A DNA stretch of 64,000 nt from the NCBI GenBank assembly GCA_963847665.1, contig CAWKAO010000002.1:372001-436000 (forward strand), read 5' to 3'. Under the pieces are notes generated by a model. It saw only the letters and a program-made list of their open reading frames with translations. It searched no databases and was not told the DNA's origin. The stretch is from CAWKAO01 sp963847665 (GTDB lineage: Bacteria > Actinomycetota > Humimicrobiia > Humimicrobiales > Humimicrobiaceae). Of the stretch, positions 52,181 to 63,263 are shown piece by piece. Both the position numbers and the translations under genes were made by a program. The first letter of the stretch is position 1. Each line of letters begins with the position of its first letter.

Positions 52181-53968
52181 ATGCAGAATGACCATAAAGA
52201 AAATAAGGTTCTTATAAAATGGGTGCTGGAGATGGCCAAGATGTGCAACCCTGACAAGATCGTATGGATAGATGGCTCAGAAAAGCAAAAGAAACAGCTT
52301 GAAAAAGAGGCTTTTAAGACAGGGGAGCTTATAGAATTAAATCAGAAGGTCCTTCCCGGCTGTGTCTATCACAGGACAGCAATAAACGATGTGGCACGCA
52401 CTGAACATCTTACATTTATCTGTACTGAAGAAAAAGAAGAAGCGGGCCCTACCAACAACTGGATGCATCCTGACGAAGCTTATAAAAAGGCTGGTGAAAT
52501 ATTCAAGGACGCTATGGTCGGGAGGACCATGTATGTTATCCCGTTTTCTATGGGTCCTTTAAATTCTGAATTTTCAAAAATAGGAGTCGAGCTTACAGAC
52601 AGCATCTACGTGGTACTTAACATGCTCATAATGACAAGGGTAGGAGACTCTGTACTTAAGTTTTTAGGAAAGACAAAGGAGTTTACAAAGTGCCTGCACT
52701 CAAAAGCAGAAAGAGATATAAACAGAAGGTTGATACTTCATTTTCCTGAAGATAATACAATATGGAGTGTCGGTTCAGGATATGGCGGAAATGTTCTGCT
52801 TGGAAAAAAATGTATGGCTCTCAGGATCGCAAGCTATATTGGGAGAACCGAGGACTGGATGGCAGAACATATGCTTATTATCGGAGTCGATGATGGAAAA
52901 GGGGATATGACTTATATTGCTGCAGCTTTTCCAAGTGCATGCGGCAAAACAAATCTGGCAATGATGGTCCCACCAGACAGCTTAAAGAAGAAAGGTTTTA
53001 AAGTCTGGACAGTTGGCGATGATATCGCATGGCTGCGGGTAAAGGATAACGGCTCACTCTGGGCTATAAATCCTGAAACAGGCTTTTTTGGAGTATTGCC
53101 GGGTACGAACAGTAAGACAAACCTTAATGCAATGTCTACCATAAAGAGAAACACTATTTATACGAACGTACTTCTTAAAGATGACGGGACAGTATGGTGG
53201 GAAGATGGAGACGGAGAGGCCCCACCGAAGGGAATAGACTGGACAGGAAAACCATGGAAGCCTGGTTTGGTTGATGAAGATGGTAAAACTGTTAAAGGTG
53301 CAAATCCCAACAGCAGGTTCACTGCTCCCATAATGCAGTGTCCTTCCGCATCCGAACTTATAAATGATACTGGAGGTGTTCCTATCTCTGCTATTGTCTT
53401 TGGTGGAAGAAGGGCATCTCTTGCACCCCTGGTGTACCAGTCCTTTGACTGGCAGCATGGAGTATTTGTCGGCTCCATAATGGCCTCAGAGATAACTGCT
53501 GCGCAATATGGGGCACAGGGAAAGACAAGAAGGGACCCGATGGCAATGATACCCTTCTGCGGATATAACATGGGTGATTATTTCACTCATTGGCTTAAAA
53601 TGGGTAAAAAGATGAAGAAGCAACCGAAGATATTCCATGTCAATTGGTTCAGGACCAATAAAGAAGGGGAGTTCCTGTGGCCTGGTTTCAGTGATAATCT
53701 TCGAGTGATAGAATGGATAATCGAAAGATGCAAAGATAAAATGGGAGCCGTGGAGACCCCGATAGGACATGTCCCGCACAAGGATGACATAGATCTTGAC
53801 GGGATGGATATTGATGATTCCGTAATGGAGCAACTATTAAATGTACCTAAGGAAGAGTGGAAGAAGGAAATTTCAGAAGTAAAGAAGTTTTATGAACAGT
53901 TCGGTGACAGGCTGCCTGATGAGATGAAACAGGAAATCCACGACCTGGAAAAAAGGCTTAATAAATAG
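52181..53968 (+). CDS. pckG: Phosphoenolpyruvate carboxykinase (GTP)
   Basis: Interconverts oxaloacetate and PEP with GTP, connecting the C4 pool to gluconeogenesis or anaplerosis. The P-loop is FPSACGKTNLAMM near 250. Other GTP-type signatures: NPNSRFTAPIMQCPS, FGGRRASLAPLVYQSFDW and the C-terminal NWFRTNKEGEFLWPGFSDN. About 595 residues, family length. The start ATG 52181 is fixed by a near-perfect Shine-Dalgarno, GGGAGGGTGA (52166-52175). A TATAAT at 52155-52160 is a possible -10 but would put transcription very close to the Shine-Dalgarno. The GTP form, rather than the ATP form of many Clostridia, is a minor taxonomic hint toward Actinobacteriota. Confidence 0.96.
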   Translation: MQNDHKENKVLIKWVLEMAKMCNPDKIVWIDGSEKQKKQLEKEAFKTGELIELNQKVLPGCVYHRTAINDVARTEHLTFICTEEKEEAGPTNNWMHPDEAYKKAGEIFKDAMVGRTMYVIPFSMGPLNSEFSKIGVELTDSIYVVLNMLIMTRVGDSVLKFLGKTKEFTKCLHSKAERDINRRLILHFPEDNTIWSVGSGYGGNVLLGKKCMALRIASYIGRTEDWMAEHMLIIGVDDGKGDMTYIAAAFPSACGKTNLAMMVPPDSLKKKGFKVWTVGDDIAWLRVKDNGSLWAINPETGFFGVLPGTNSKTNLNAMSTIKRNTIYTNVLLKDDGTVWWEDGDGEAPPKGIDWTGKPWKPGLVDEDGKTVKGANPNSRFTAPIMQCPSASELINDTGGVPISAIVFGGRRASLAPLVYQSFDWQHGVFVGSIMASEITAAQYGAQGKTRRDPMAMIPFCGYNMGDYFTHWLKMGKKMKKQPKIFHVNWFRTNKEGEFLWPGFSDNLRVIEWIIERCKDKMGAVETPIGHVPHKDDIDLDGMDIDDSVMEQLLNVPKEEWKKEISEVKKFYEQFGDRLPDEMKQEIHDLEKRLNK

Positions 53969-54010
53969 GAGCAATAAAAAATTCTTAATCGATTCGAGAG
54001 ATGGTTCACA

Positions 54011-55311
54011 TTATTTTGAATCAAATTTATATAGTACAAGTCCACTGCAGGGCTTGGGAAAGAAATAAGTAGATTTCTGTGGCATTATTTTATTTCTATT
54101 TGATAGATTTTCAACAGTAGATACTGTAGGAGCATTCAATATTACGCCGATATCATACCCATTGTTTTTATTTTCCAGAGCCTCCAGCACTTCTTTTATG
54201 GTATGTACATATCTGATATTTTTTATTTCATTATCAGAAAAGATATTTTCCAAAATAAGCCTGTGCAATATATTGACATCAAGATATTCAAATTCTTCAT
54301 CAAATCCTGTTTTATCTATTTTTAACCGGTCATACATTACATCAAAAGGTTTTTTTAGTGTTATAAATACTTTTAAGCCATCAGGAAAGCAGATCAAAAA
54401 ACTCTTGTCATTTTTTAAATAAGATTGCCTCATCATATTATTGATATCTTTTATTTCTATACTTTCTGGTATATTTATTTCAAAATAGTTTTCCAATTTT
54501 CTGATAAGTGTTTTGGCTTCTGTCTTCTCTTCAAAATTGATCAATCTATGGGTGGGATGTATGATAATATCTTCCTGGTTACTGGAAACAAATAAAGCGA
54601 GTATATAATCTTCTCTGGAACCTTTTTCTTTACCGGACATCTCCCTGTAGAGCCTGGATGTCTCATACCTGTGATGGCCATCTGCAATCAGGAGAGTCTT
54701 TTCTCTCATGATTGCAATTATTTCATCCTTTATATTTTTTTCCCTGATCTTCCATAAAGCAAAGTTTAGCTCCGGGTCGTAGTTGACTGAAGTTGAAACA
54801 AGTGGAGATGTATCCAGATACTTATTTAAAATATGAGCCACTTTATTATTATGATCATTATATAAGGTATATATAAATTCGAGGTTTGTACGGCAAGCTT
54901 TAAGCAGGTTCAACCTGTCTTCTTTCGGTTTAGGAAGAGTTTTTTCATGCCTTAAAACTTTCCCCTCTCCATATTCTTCCAACCTGAGCAACCCTACAAA
55001 ACCGGTAAAGCACTTATTTTTATTGTTTTCCTTAAAGGTTTCCTTGATAAGATAAAAACAGTCTTCACTTTCATAAGTAAGAATACCTTCTTGTATCCAG
55101 CTTTTTAAGAGTTTAGTAGCATTTTCATAACCTGAACTATCTCTGTAGATTCCGGTAATGTCAGGTTAACAATATTATACCTGCTTGACTCTTTTAATCC
55201 GAGTCTCTCTGTTTCGGATATGATATCATAGGGGGGTGCAAGCACCTTTGATATTTCTTTAATGGAGTCCAAGTCATAGACAAGACCCTTAAAAGGAATA
55301 ATATCTACCAT
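54011..55311 (-). CDS. DUF1015 family protein (one frame break)
   Basis: DUF1015 proteins (about 400-430 residues) are widespread in anaerobes and sometimes near amino acid genes; a kinase-like role is proposed for relatives, unproven here. ATG 55311 gives the typical start (IPFKGLVYDLDSIKEISKVLAPPYDIIS, in parts) and RYNIVNLTLP. The frame then breaks near 55130-55142, where one base is missing, and continues GYENATKLLKSWIQEG, then GFVGLLRLEEYGEGKVLRHE and the family IADGHHRYETS motif to 54011. Unjoined, it appears as a 68-residue piece plus a 326-residue piece starting at 54991. It converges with pckG. Confidence 0.85.
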
Positions 55312-55418
55312 AGCTTTTCCTTCTAACTATTATATTATTTTTTAATTTAAGCTTTTCTTTATTGTCCCAAATAGTATAATCAATAAGTCTAAAAAAGATA
55401 AGTATTTATGGAGCAAAG

Positions 55419-56072
55419 ATGAAAATTGATGTAATAGAAAATGTAATGCAGTATAACAAAGATGAAGCTGAAGCAAACAGAAAATTATTTGCCAAAAACA
55501 ATGTCTTTGTGGTAAATATTCTTTCTGCGCCTGGTGCCGGAAAGACATCACTTATTCTCGAGACCATTAAGAGGATAAAGGATGATTTTAATATCGGAGT
55601 CATTGAAGGTGATATATCTTCGACCCATGATGCTGAAAAAATAAAACAATTGATCGATCCTGTTGTGCAGATCAATACTGGAGGGACATGCCATCTTAAT
55701 GCATCGATGGTCGCAAGAGCAGTTGAAAAATTAAATTTATCAGAACTTGATATATTATTTATTGAAAATGTAGGCAATCTTATTTGCCCGATCGGTTTTG
55801 ACCTTGGAGAGTCCTATAGGATAATCCTTTCATCTGTAAGCGAAGGGGATGACAAGCCCGTAAAATACCCGAAAGCATTTATCAAGACCGATCTTGTGGT
55901 ACTTAATAAGACCGACATGCTCAAGTACAGTGATTTTGATCTTGAATTTTTTAGTGAAAAAGTCTCTCTGTTGAATCATGAAGTACGTATCTTAGAATTA
56001 TCCTGTAAAACTGGAGAAGGGATCCAGGACTGGATAGATATTTTAAAAGACAAGTCAGGAAAATATGTCTGA
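55419..56072 (+). CDS. hypB: Hydrogenase nickel incorporation protein HypB
   Basis: HypB is a SIMIBI GTPase that delivers nickel to [NiFe]-hydrogenase. The 217 residues show the P-loop SAPGAGKTSL near 37, the metal-binding GTCHLNASMV with conserved Cys-His, ENVGNLICP, and NKTD. The His-rich N-terminal tail of some HypB proteins is absent. No hypA or nickel hydrogenase is in the window; the only hydrogenase visible is the iron-only type, which does not need HypB. The sulfhydrogenase-beta-like gene beginning at 63264 may be part of the nickel enzyme it serves. Confidence 0.9.
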   Translation: MKIDVIENVMQYNKDEAEANRKLFAKNNVFVVNILSAPGAGKTSLILETIKRIKDDFNIGVIEGDISSTHDAEKIKQLIDPVVQINTGGTCHLNASMVARAVEKLNLSELDILFIENVGNLICPIGFDLGESYRIILSSVSEGDDKPVKYPKAFIKTDLVVLNKTDMLKYSDFDLEFFSEKVSLLNHEVRILELSCKTGEGIQDWIDILKDKSGKYV

Positions 56073-56353
56073 CTTTATTCTTCTCTTATGATTAAACTGC
56101 ACTAAAAACATCACTTTTCAAAAGAAAAATAAAATGTTTCAATATTGTTGCATAGTTGTTACTTATATGTTACATTATGATTGTTACAAACTAATTACAA
56201 AACCTAAATAATTTTATTGAATTATGTCTGTGCGAGTGCTATGATAACTTAATTTTTGACAGTTACATAAATGTTACAATGTATTTCTATTTAGGTTTCA
56301 ATTTAAGTAGATTTTTTCGGAGTATATTTAACAGTTTAAAAAAGAATGAGGAA
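56073..56353. promoter_or_regulatory. Regulatory-looking intergenic region with repeated TGTTAC
   Basis: TGTTAC occurs at 56157-56162, 56168-56173 and 56182-56187, spaced about one helical turn apart. A second cluster holds GTTACA (56262-56267) and TGTTACA (56272-56278), next to a TTGACA (56256-56261) that could be a -35. No gene is seen. It precedes the kinase and hydrogenase genes, so a transcription factor site is plausible. Confidence 0.4.
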
Positions 56354-57166
56354 ATGAAAATAAATATGGGTAATTATTATTATAGAAATCGGCAGAAAAA
56401 ATAAAAAGATTGCTGCTGTAAAAAATTTATTTTAAATCAAAGCAATGATTTTTCTCCATCTGACCTGACGACAGTAGAATTTGTATCACATGAATTAAAA
56501 GGGATCCTTGGTTCTACAATAATATGCGTGTACTCAATAAGGGACGGGTTGCTTGGGTATGCTTAATTTCAAACAGAGGGCAACTATAGAGACTATGATA
56601 AGAAATCTAAACAGGCTCGAGGCGACAATAAGGGAGTTTCTTGATATATCACGGATCCAGGAAGGTAAGATGGACATAAACAGGGAAGAATTAAACATCA
56701 ATAGTGAAATAATAAAGGAAGTTGAAGATACTTTTGTGTCGGAGATATACGAAAACAATATGATATTTGAAAATAAAATTCCTGAAAATCTAACAGTCAA
56801 TACGGACAGGAATATGTTGACTACAATTTTTAATAATCTAATAAGTAACGCAATAAAATACGGGCTTTCCGGGGGCAGGATAATAATCGATGCTGATGAA
56901 GGAGAAAAATCTGTAAGGTTTGGAGTTTATAACGACGGTAAGCCTATTAACTGAAGAAGAAGGAGCGGTTTTGTTTAAAAAATTTTCAAGATTAAATAGA
57001 GCAGAATTTAAAAAAGTAAAGGGAACAGGTCTTGGACTTTTTATAATAAAAAAGTATAACGCAGATCCTTGGTGGAAATATATGGGTACAACCAGAAAAT
57101 GTTGGTAACAAATTCATTTTTGAAATAGGAAAGGTAATGAAATGGCAACAGCTCTACAAAATCTAA
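56354..57166 (+). pseudogene. Histidine kinase broken by several frame disruptions
   Basis: Kinase elements are readable but lie in different frames: H-box FVSHELKGILGS (56480s), the dimerisation segment MLNFKQRATIETMIRNLNRLE, N-box NNLISNAIKYGLSGG, FGVYNDGKP, then GTGLGLFIIKK and GGNIWVQPENVGNKFIFEIGK. An in-frame stop lies at 56402, and extra bases are needed near 56553, 56945 and 57050. The stop would fall at 57166, overlapping hydB by 25 bases. With the sensory part so short (about 40 residues), it would be a soluble kinase, probably the partner of the receiver at 62746. Decay and sequence error cannot be separated here. Confidence 0.65.
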
Positions 57167-60100
57167 AAAGCATCAGGCAAGAAGCAATCCAGAATCTTAT
57201 TAAAGGTGGTCTGCTATCATCTACAAGAATATATGTCGGAATGTCTACTTGTGAGATCGCTGCCGGCAGTAAAGAGGTCTGGGATGTTTTTAACCAGGAA
57301 ATAGAAAAAAATAAAATAGCTGATGTGCAGATGAAACAGAAGGGTTGCGCAGGCAGATGCAATCTGGAACCAACCGTAGAAGTACTACAGGTTGGAAAGA
57401 TCCCTTTTAAATATACTAATGTTGATAAAGTAATGGCAGAAGATATTGTAAGAAAGCATTTGATTGAAATAATGTAGAACCTGGTAAAAGGACAGATGAT
57501 CTGTCTACGGACCCTTTTAATCTGACTGACAGGTCTCGCTTTGTATTTGGGGATCTGGATTTTTTTAAAAAACAGAAAAGGATAACCCTTAGAAACTGCG
57601 GAATAATTGATCCTGAGAGTATAGAGGATTATCTTTCTGTGAGGGGATACGAAGCTCTTGCAAAGGTACTTACCGAAAAAGATCCATTAAAGGTTATAGA
57701 AGCAGTGACAAATTCCGGTCTCAGGGGAAGAGGCGGTGGAGGTTTTAATACGGGATTAAAATGGAAGCTTGTTGCGGGTGAAGAAGGAAATGAAAAATAT
57801 ATTATTTGTAACGCAGACGAAGGTGACCCGGGTGCTTTCATGGACAGAAGTGCTCTTGAAGGTGACCCGCATATTGTCCTGGAAGGTATGGCTATTGCCG
57901 GGTTTGCGACAGGTGCCAAAAAAGGTTTTATATATATAAGAGCTGAGTATCCTCTTGCGATTGAAAGATTAAAAAAAGCACTCGAGGATGCATATAATTA
58001 CAACTTTCTTGGTAAAAATATCCTGGGACAGGATTTTGATTTTGAGGTAGAGCTTGTACTCGGTGCCGGGGCATTTGTTTGCGGAGAAGAAACTGCACTG
58101 ATACACTCAATAGAAGGCTTCAGGGGTATTCCAACAACAAAACCCCCATATCCTTCTGTGAGTGGATTATGGGGAAAACCGACACTTATAAATAATGTGG
58201 AGACATTTGCCAATATTGCGGTCATTATACTTGATGGTTCTGAAAAGTTTGCCGAAATAGGCACTAAAAAAGCAAAGGGACCAAGGTATTTGCACTTGCA
58301 GGCAAGGTCAATAATACTGGATTGATAGAAGTACCCATGGGTATTACGCTCCGGGAGATCATTTATGATATAGGTGGTGGCATTAAAGATGGCAAAAGAT
58401 TTAAAGCAGTTTTAACTGGAGGGCCTTTCTGGAGGATGCATCCCTGAACAATACATTGATTCACCTGTTGATTATGATTCACTTAAGTCACTGGGGCTCG
58501 ATAATGGGTTCCGGAGGTATGATCGTCCTGACGAGGATGACTGCATGATAGACGTTGCAAGATATTTTCTGGAATTTACACAAAATGAATCCTGCGGTAA
58601 ATGTACTCCGTGCAGGGAAGGTACCAAACGAATGCTCGAGATCCTTAATAAAATAACTTCTGGCAAAGGTGAACTGGAAGATATAGATAAACTTGAAAGA
58701 CTTGCAATCTTGATAAGAAAAACTGCTCTCTGCGGCCTGGGCCAATCGCGCCAAATCCTGTTTTAACGACTCTCAGATATTTTCATGATGAGTATATACA
58801 GCATGTAATATATAAGAGATGTCCGGCAGTGGTGTGCAAAGGAATAATATCATCACCATGCCAGCATTCTTGTTTTTTGGGTGGAAGTGGGGCACCTTCT
58901 TATATTGGACTTATAGCACAGGAAAGATTCGACGATGCAATTGATGTTTTATATAGAGAAAATCCTTTACCGGTAGTTTGTGGCCGTGTATGTCACCATC
59001 CATGTGAAAGTAAATGTAGAAGAAATGCTATAGACGAACCGATTGGAATAAGAAGATTAAAAAGATTTTTAACTGATTATGCAGAAGAAAAGAAATTTGA
59101 ATTTAAAAAAGTAATAAATGAAAAAAAACATCAAAAAGTAGCAATAATAGGTTCTGGGCCCTCTGGATTGACATGTGCTTATTATCTGGCATTAAAAGGC
59201 TACAGTGTGACAATGTTTGAAAAACTTTCTGTGGCAGGAGGTATGCTTGCAGTAGCTATCCCTGAGTACAGGCTTCCAAAAGCGATTCTAGTAAAAGAAA
59301 TCGAAAGGATAAAGAGTCTGGGTGTTGAAATAAAATACAATCATGAAGTGGGCAAAAAAATAGGGCTTGAAGATTTAAAAAAAGAATATAATGCAGTTTT
59401 TATCTCTATTGGAGCACACAAAGGTTTAAAAGCTTGGGATTCCTGGCGAAGGACTTAAAAATGTTATTGATGCAGTAGATCTTTTAAGAGAGATAAATCT
59501 TGGAGAAAAAATTAAAATAGGTGAAAGAGTAGCAGTAATAGGCGGGGGGAATGCTGCGATTGATGCAGCCAGGACAATTAAACGTCTAGGAAAAACAGTT
59601 TCTATTCTTTACAGAAGAACAAAAGATGAAATGCCTGCATGGAAAGAAGAAATAGAAGAAGCAATAGAAGAAGGGGTAGAAATAAGATTTCTTACAGCTC
59701 CTGTAAGAATGATCACAAAAAATGAAAAGATCGAAAAACTTGAGTGTGTAAAAATGAAACTTGGTGATCTGGACAGCAGCGGAAGACGAAAACCGGTGCA
59801 GATAGAAAATTCCGAGTTTCTATTAGATATAGACACGCTCGTACCGGCCATAAGCCAAGGACCTTTAATAGGAGGCCTTGCATCAGATAATAGCCTTAAA
59901 CTGACCAAATGGAATACTATAGAGGTCGATCAGGACACTTTATACACAGGAGCAGATGGAGTTTTTGCTGGCGGGGATGTTGTTCTTGGACCTAAAACTG
60001 TCACAGAAGCGATGTCCCATGGGAAAATTGCTGCGGAAATGATAGATAAGTATATAAAAGGTGAAGAATTGACCAGAAAATATGATGTTACAATACCTGC

Positions 60101-60286
60101 AGCGGAAGTGGGTATTGTTGAGATGTCCGATGAAGATATAGAACAATTAAAAAGATTTAAAGCACCGATGCTGGAAATCCTAAAAGAGAAAATAATTTTG
60201 ATGAGATTGAATTAGGTTTTTCTAAAATGCAGGCAGTATATGAAGCAAAGCACTGCCTGAGATGCGATAGAGAGGAGAAAGAATAA
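57142..60286 (+). CDS. hydB: HydB-type NADH/flavin subunit of [FeFe] hydrogenase fused to an NfnB/GltD-like module (about eight frame breaks)
   Basis: Joined across the breaks, this is one protein of about 1,045 residues. Part 1, thioredoxin-fold [2Fe-2S] domain: STRIYVGMSTCEIAAGS and GCAGRCNLEP. Part 2, NuoF-like NADH/FMN domain: KKQKRITLRNCGIIDP, GLRGRGGGGFNTGLKW, NADEGDPGAFMDRS, GEETALIHSIEG, then SCGKCTPCREGTKRML. Part 3 replaces the usual HydB C-terminal ferredoxin domain after KRCPAVVCKG with a GltD-type module: SPCQHSCFLGGSGAPSYI, CGRVCHHPCESKC, IGSGPSGLTCAYYLA, VIGGGNAAIDAAR, GGDVVLGPKTV, ending CLRCDREEKE. Breaks: about 57470, 58270, 58428, 58496, 58530, 58747, 59436 and 60183 (five missing, three extra bases). 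NADPH use by part 3 is inferred. Confidence 0.82.
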
Positions 60287-60289
60287 TGG

Positions 60290-62049
60290 TTGATCGCTAT
60301 AACGATCCAGGTAAATAACAAACCCTATAATGTTGACAGTGACCAGACGATAATGAATGTCCTTGATAAGATAGGTTACCATATCCCCAGATTATGTTAC
60401 CATCCAAAATTATCAGTAGAGGGAGCCTGCAGGATCTGTATTGTTGAAGTAGATGGCAGCCCAAATTATGTAACAAGTTGTACAACTAAGGTCAGAGACG
60501 GTATGAAAATAAAAACAAATACTGCTGAACTTAGAAGGGCCCGAAGGGACTTGCTTGAATTATTGCTTGATAACCATCCTATTGACTGCAATACATGTGA
60601 AAGGGATGGAAATTGTGAACTGCAGTCACTTGCAAGGTCTGTGGGTATTAAAAAAAGGAATTTTACCGGGAAAAGAAACAGTATGATGTGGATCTTTCTT
60701 CCTCTGCGATAGTAAGGGATCCAAATAAATGTATTTTATGCGGAAGATGTGTAAGACTTTGCAGTGAAATCCAGGGAGTAAATGCAATAAACTTCGCTAA
60801 TAGGGGATTTGATAGCACTGTAATGACTGCTTATAATTCACCGATCAATAGTTCAGTTTGTATTAATTGTGGACAGTGTATAAATGTTTGTCCAACAGCA
60901 GCACTTTCTGAAAAGTATTACACTGTTGAACTTTTTAAAGAATTATCAGATGAAAAAAAGTTAAAGATCGTACAGATAGCACCTGCAGTCAGGGCGGCTA
61001 TAGGCGAAGCCTTTGGACTTGAGCCTGGAATAAATCTGGAAAAGCAGACAATAGCAGCACTAAGAAAATTAGGGTTTGATCTGGTTTTTGATACTCAGTT
61101 CAGCGCAGATCTTACAATTATGGAAGAGGGTTATGAATTCCTGGAAAGGCTTACAAATAATGGTGTTCTTCCCATGATAACTTCATGTTCACCGGCATGG
61201 ATTAAATATACTGAGCATTTTTTTCCTGATATATTACCAAACATTTCTTCATGTAAATCACCGATGAGTATGATGAGTTCTATTTTAAAGACCTATTTTG
61301 CTAAAAAAAGAGGCATAAAACCGGAAGAGATACTAAGTATTGCAATAATGCCATGTACAGCAAAGAAATATGAGGCGCAGAGAGAGGAATTATCAATAGA
61401 AGGAACATGTCTTACTGATATTGTAGTTACTACAAGGGAAATAGCATGGATGATAAAATCTGCAGGGATTGACCTCTTAAAAACTGAAGGCGAAGAGTTT
61501 GATAACCTGTTTGGAGTCTCAAGTGGAGCTGCAACTATTTTTGGTGTTACAGGAGGAGTTATGGAAGCAGCACTCAGGACTGCTTATGAGTTATATGTCG
61601 GAGAGACTGTAGTAAATATAGAATTTGAGCAACTAAGAGGTTTTAAAGGCATAAAAGAGGCCGAGATAAAAATGGGAGATAAAGATGTTAGAGTTGCGGT
61701 TGCACATGGTATTGGAAATGCAAATGATCTTCTTGAAATAGTCAGAAATGAACCTGGAAGATATCACTTTATAGAAATAATGTCATGTCCTGGAGGGTGT
61801 ATTAATGGTGGAGGCCAACCTTATGCAGGCCCTGATTATATAGCTCTAGATGAAGAGTTACTAAAAAAAAGGGCAAGAGTACTATATGACCTTGATCGTT
61901 CGAAGACGATCAGAAGAAGTCATGAGAATCCTGAAATACAGAGGATATATAAGGAATTTTTTGAAAGACCTAATGGGCCTAAGGCACATAAAATACTTCA
62001 CACACATTACGGACAAAAATTTCCGGAAGGTATATATCGTAAAAGGTAA
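60290..62049 (+). CDS. hydA: [FeFe] hydrogenase catalytic subunit HydA (one frame break)
   Basis: Iron-only hydrogenase of the NAD-linked, bifurcating multimeric type. N-terminal [2Fe-2S] domain with CYHPKLSVEGACRICIVEV, His/Cys cluster HPIDCNTCERDGNCEL, two [4Fe-4S] motifs CILCGRCVRLC and CINCGQCINVCP, then the three H-cluster motifs TSCSPAW (L1), MPCTAKKYEAQRE (L2) and EIMSCPGGCINGGGQPY (L3). A base is missing near 60668-60674 (GGGAAAAG), splitting KKRNFTG from KKQYDVDLSSS. All catalytic residues survive. The start is TTG 60290, just after hydB; an ATG at 60286 is in another frame. Confidence 0.92.
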
Positions 62050-62135
62050 AAAATTTTTATTTATCGGGTAATAGAAGGTAGAGTTGAAAAAGATGTTTGT
62101 TATAAAAGAAAATAAAAAGATCAAAGAGGTGGAAA

Positions 62136-62666
62136 ATGAAAAATTCAATTTCAGAAATCGATAAGGCGAGCAATAGAAAAGATGATTTTATTAAATACCT
62201 TGATGAAAAACGTCGGCATGGGTATTATGATTCAGCCCTGATGTCTATCCTTCATAAAGCACAGGAAATATACGGTTATATCAGTAATGAAGCGATTGAG
62301 GAGATAAGCAGGCATCTTGGAATGCCAACAGCGAGGATATGGGGAGTGGTCACCTTTTATCATTACTTCACATTAAAACCCAGGGGGAAATACATAATAT
62401 CAGTGTGCCTTGGAACAGCATGTTATGTAAAGGGTTCAAAAAGGATTATAAATAAAATCAAAGAGATACTTGGAATAGGGTTAAATGAAACTACTCCTGA
62501 TAAGTTGTTTACACTGGAAGCAAAATATTGTCTTGGTTGCTGTGGACTTGCTCCTGTGATGATGATAAATGGTAAGGTATATGAAAAGTTAACAACAAAA
62601 AAGATAGGAGAGATCATAAGCAGTTTGAAAGAAAATGAAAGGATGGTTTCTTTAGAGCTAAATTAA
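62136..62666 (+). CDS. hydC: NuoE-like subunit HydC
   Basis: The thioredoxin-like [2Fe-2S] subunit of HydABC complexes and complex I. The 176 residues show HKAQEIYGYISNEAIEEIS, ARIWGVVTFYHYF, the cluster ligands SVCLGTACYVKG and AKYCLGCCGLAPVMMINGKVY (in parts). A strong ribosome binding site AAAGAGGTGG precedes ATG 62136. It closes a hydB-hydA-hydC run; the usual order in many Clostridia is C-B-A. Intact. Confidence 0.94.
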   Translation: MKNSISEIDKASNRKDDFIKYLDEKRRHGYYDSALMSILHKAQEIYGYISNEAIEEISRHLGMPTARIWGVVTFYHYFTLKPRGKYIISVCLGTACYVKGSKRIINKIKEILGIGLNETTPDKLFTLEAKYCLGCCGLAPVMMINGKVYEKLTTKKIGEIISSLKENERMVSLELN

Positions 62667-62745
62667 TAATTTTAATGTTAATTATTGGTGGTAATTCTTA
62701 TTAATATCAGTATAATATTTTAAAACCATGACAGTGGAGGTTAAA

Positions 62746-63132
62746 ATGAGTGATAAAAAAATCTTGATTATCGATGATGATCCTGATTTTACAGAGTCTG
62801 TCCAGAGAGTCCTTGAGGCACGTGGATACACCGTGGATTCTGCACCGGATGGAACAGAAGGTTTGAAAAAAGCAAGGGAATGGGTCCCAAATCTGATCCT
62901 TCTTGATGTAATGATGACAAGAAATACTGAGGGGTTTGAAGTCAGCAGGGAATTACCCAAGGATGATGTACTGAAATCAATACCCGTGATCATGATCACC
63001 GGAATAAGGGAAAAAATGAATCTTGCCTTTGGATTTGAACCTGACAGCACCTGGCTTCCGGTAAAAGTAGTCCTTGAAAAGACTATAAAACCGGATAAAC
63101 TTCTTGAAAAGATCGAAGAGTTTATTAGTTGA
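62746..63132 (+). CDS. Receiver-only response regulator
   Basis: A single CheY-like domain of 128 residues: acidic pair in LIIDDDPDF, phospho-acceptor Asp near 54 (LILLDVMMTRN), Thr in MITGIRE and Lys in LEKTIKPD. No output domain. ATG 62746 is chosen because GGAGG lies five bases upstream; ATG 62728 is also in frame. It resembles the receiver at 36489, including the STWLPV element, so two similar two-component pairs flank two electron-bifurcating clusters. Confidence 0.92.
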   Translation: MSDKKILIIDDDPDFTESVQRVLEARGYTVDSAPDGTEGLKKAREWVPNLILLDVMMTRNTEGFEVSRELPKDDVLKSIPVIMITGIREKMNLAFGFEPDSTWLPVKVVLEKTIKPDKLLEKIEEFIS

Positions 63133-63263
63133 TTTTTAATAAGTATTGCTGGATAAGCAGTGAACATGCCTGTAAATTATCTGGCTTTTAGTTTAAAATG
63201 TTGACTTATTGATCCACGGCCCGATAGAAGATTTGAAGTTGTAACTTTTAGGAAAGGGGACAA

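Noticed and set aside
62094..62174. 26-codon frame starting TTG between hydA and hydC
   Set aside because: It overlaps the hydC start in another frame, has no similarity I recognise and no good ribosome binding site.
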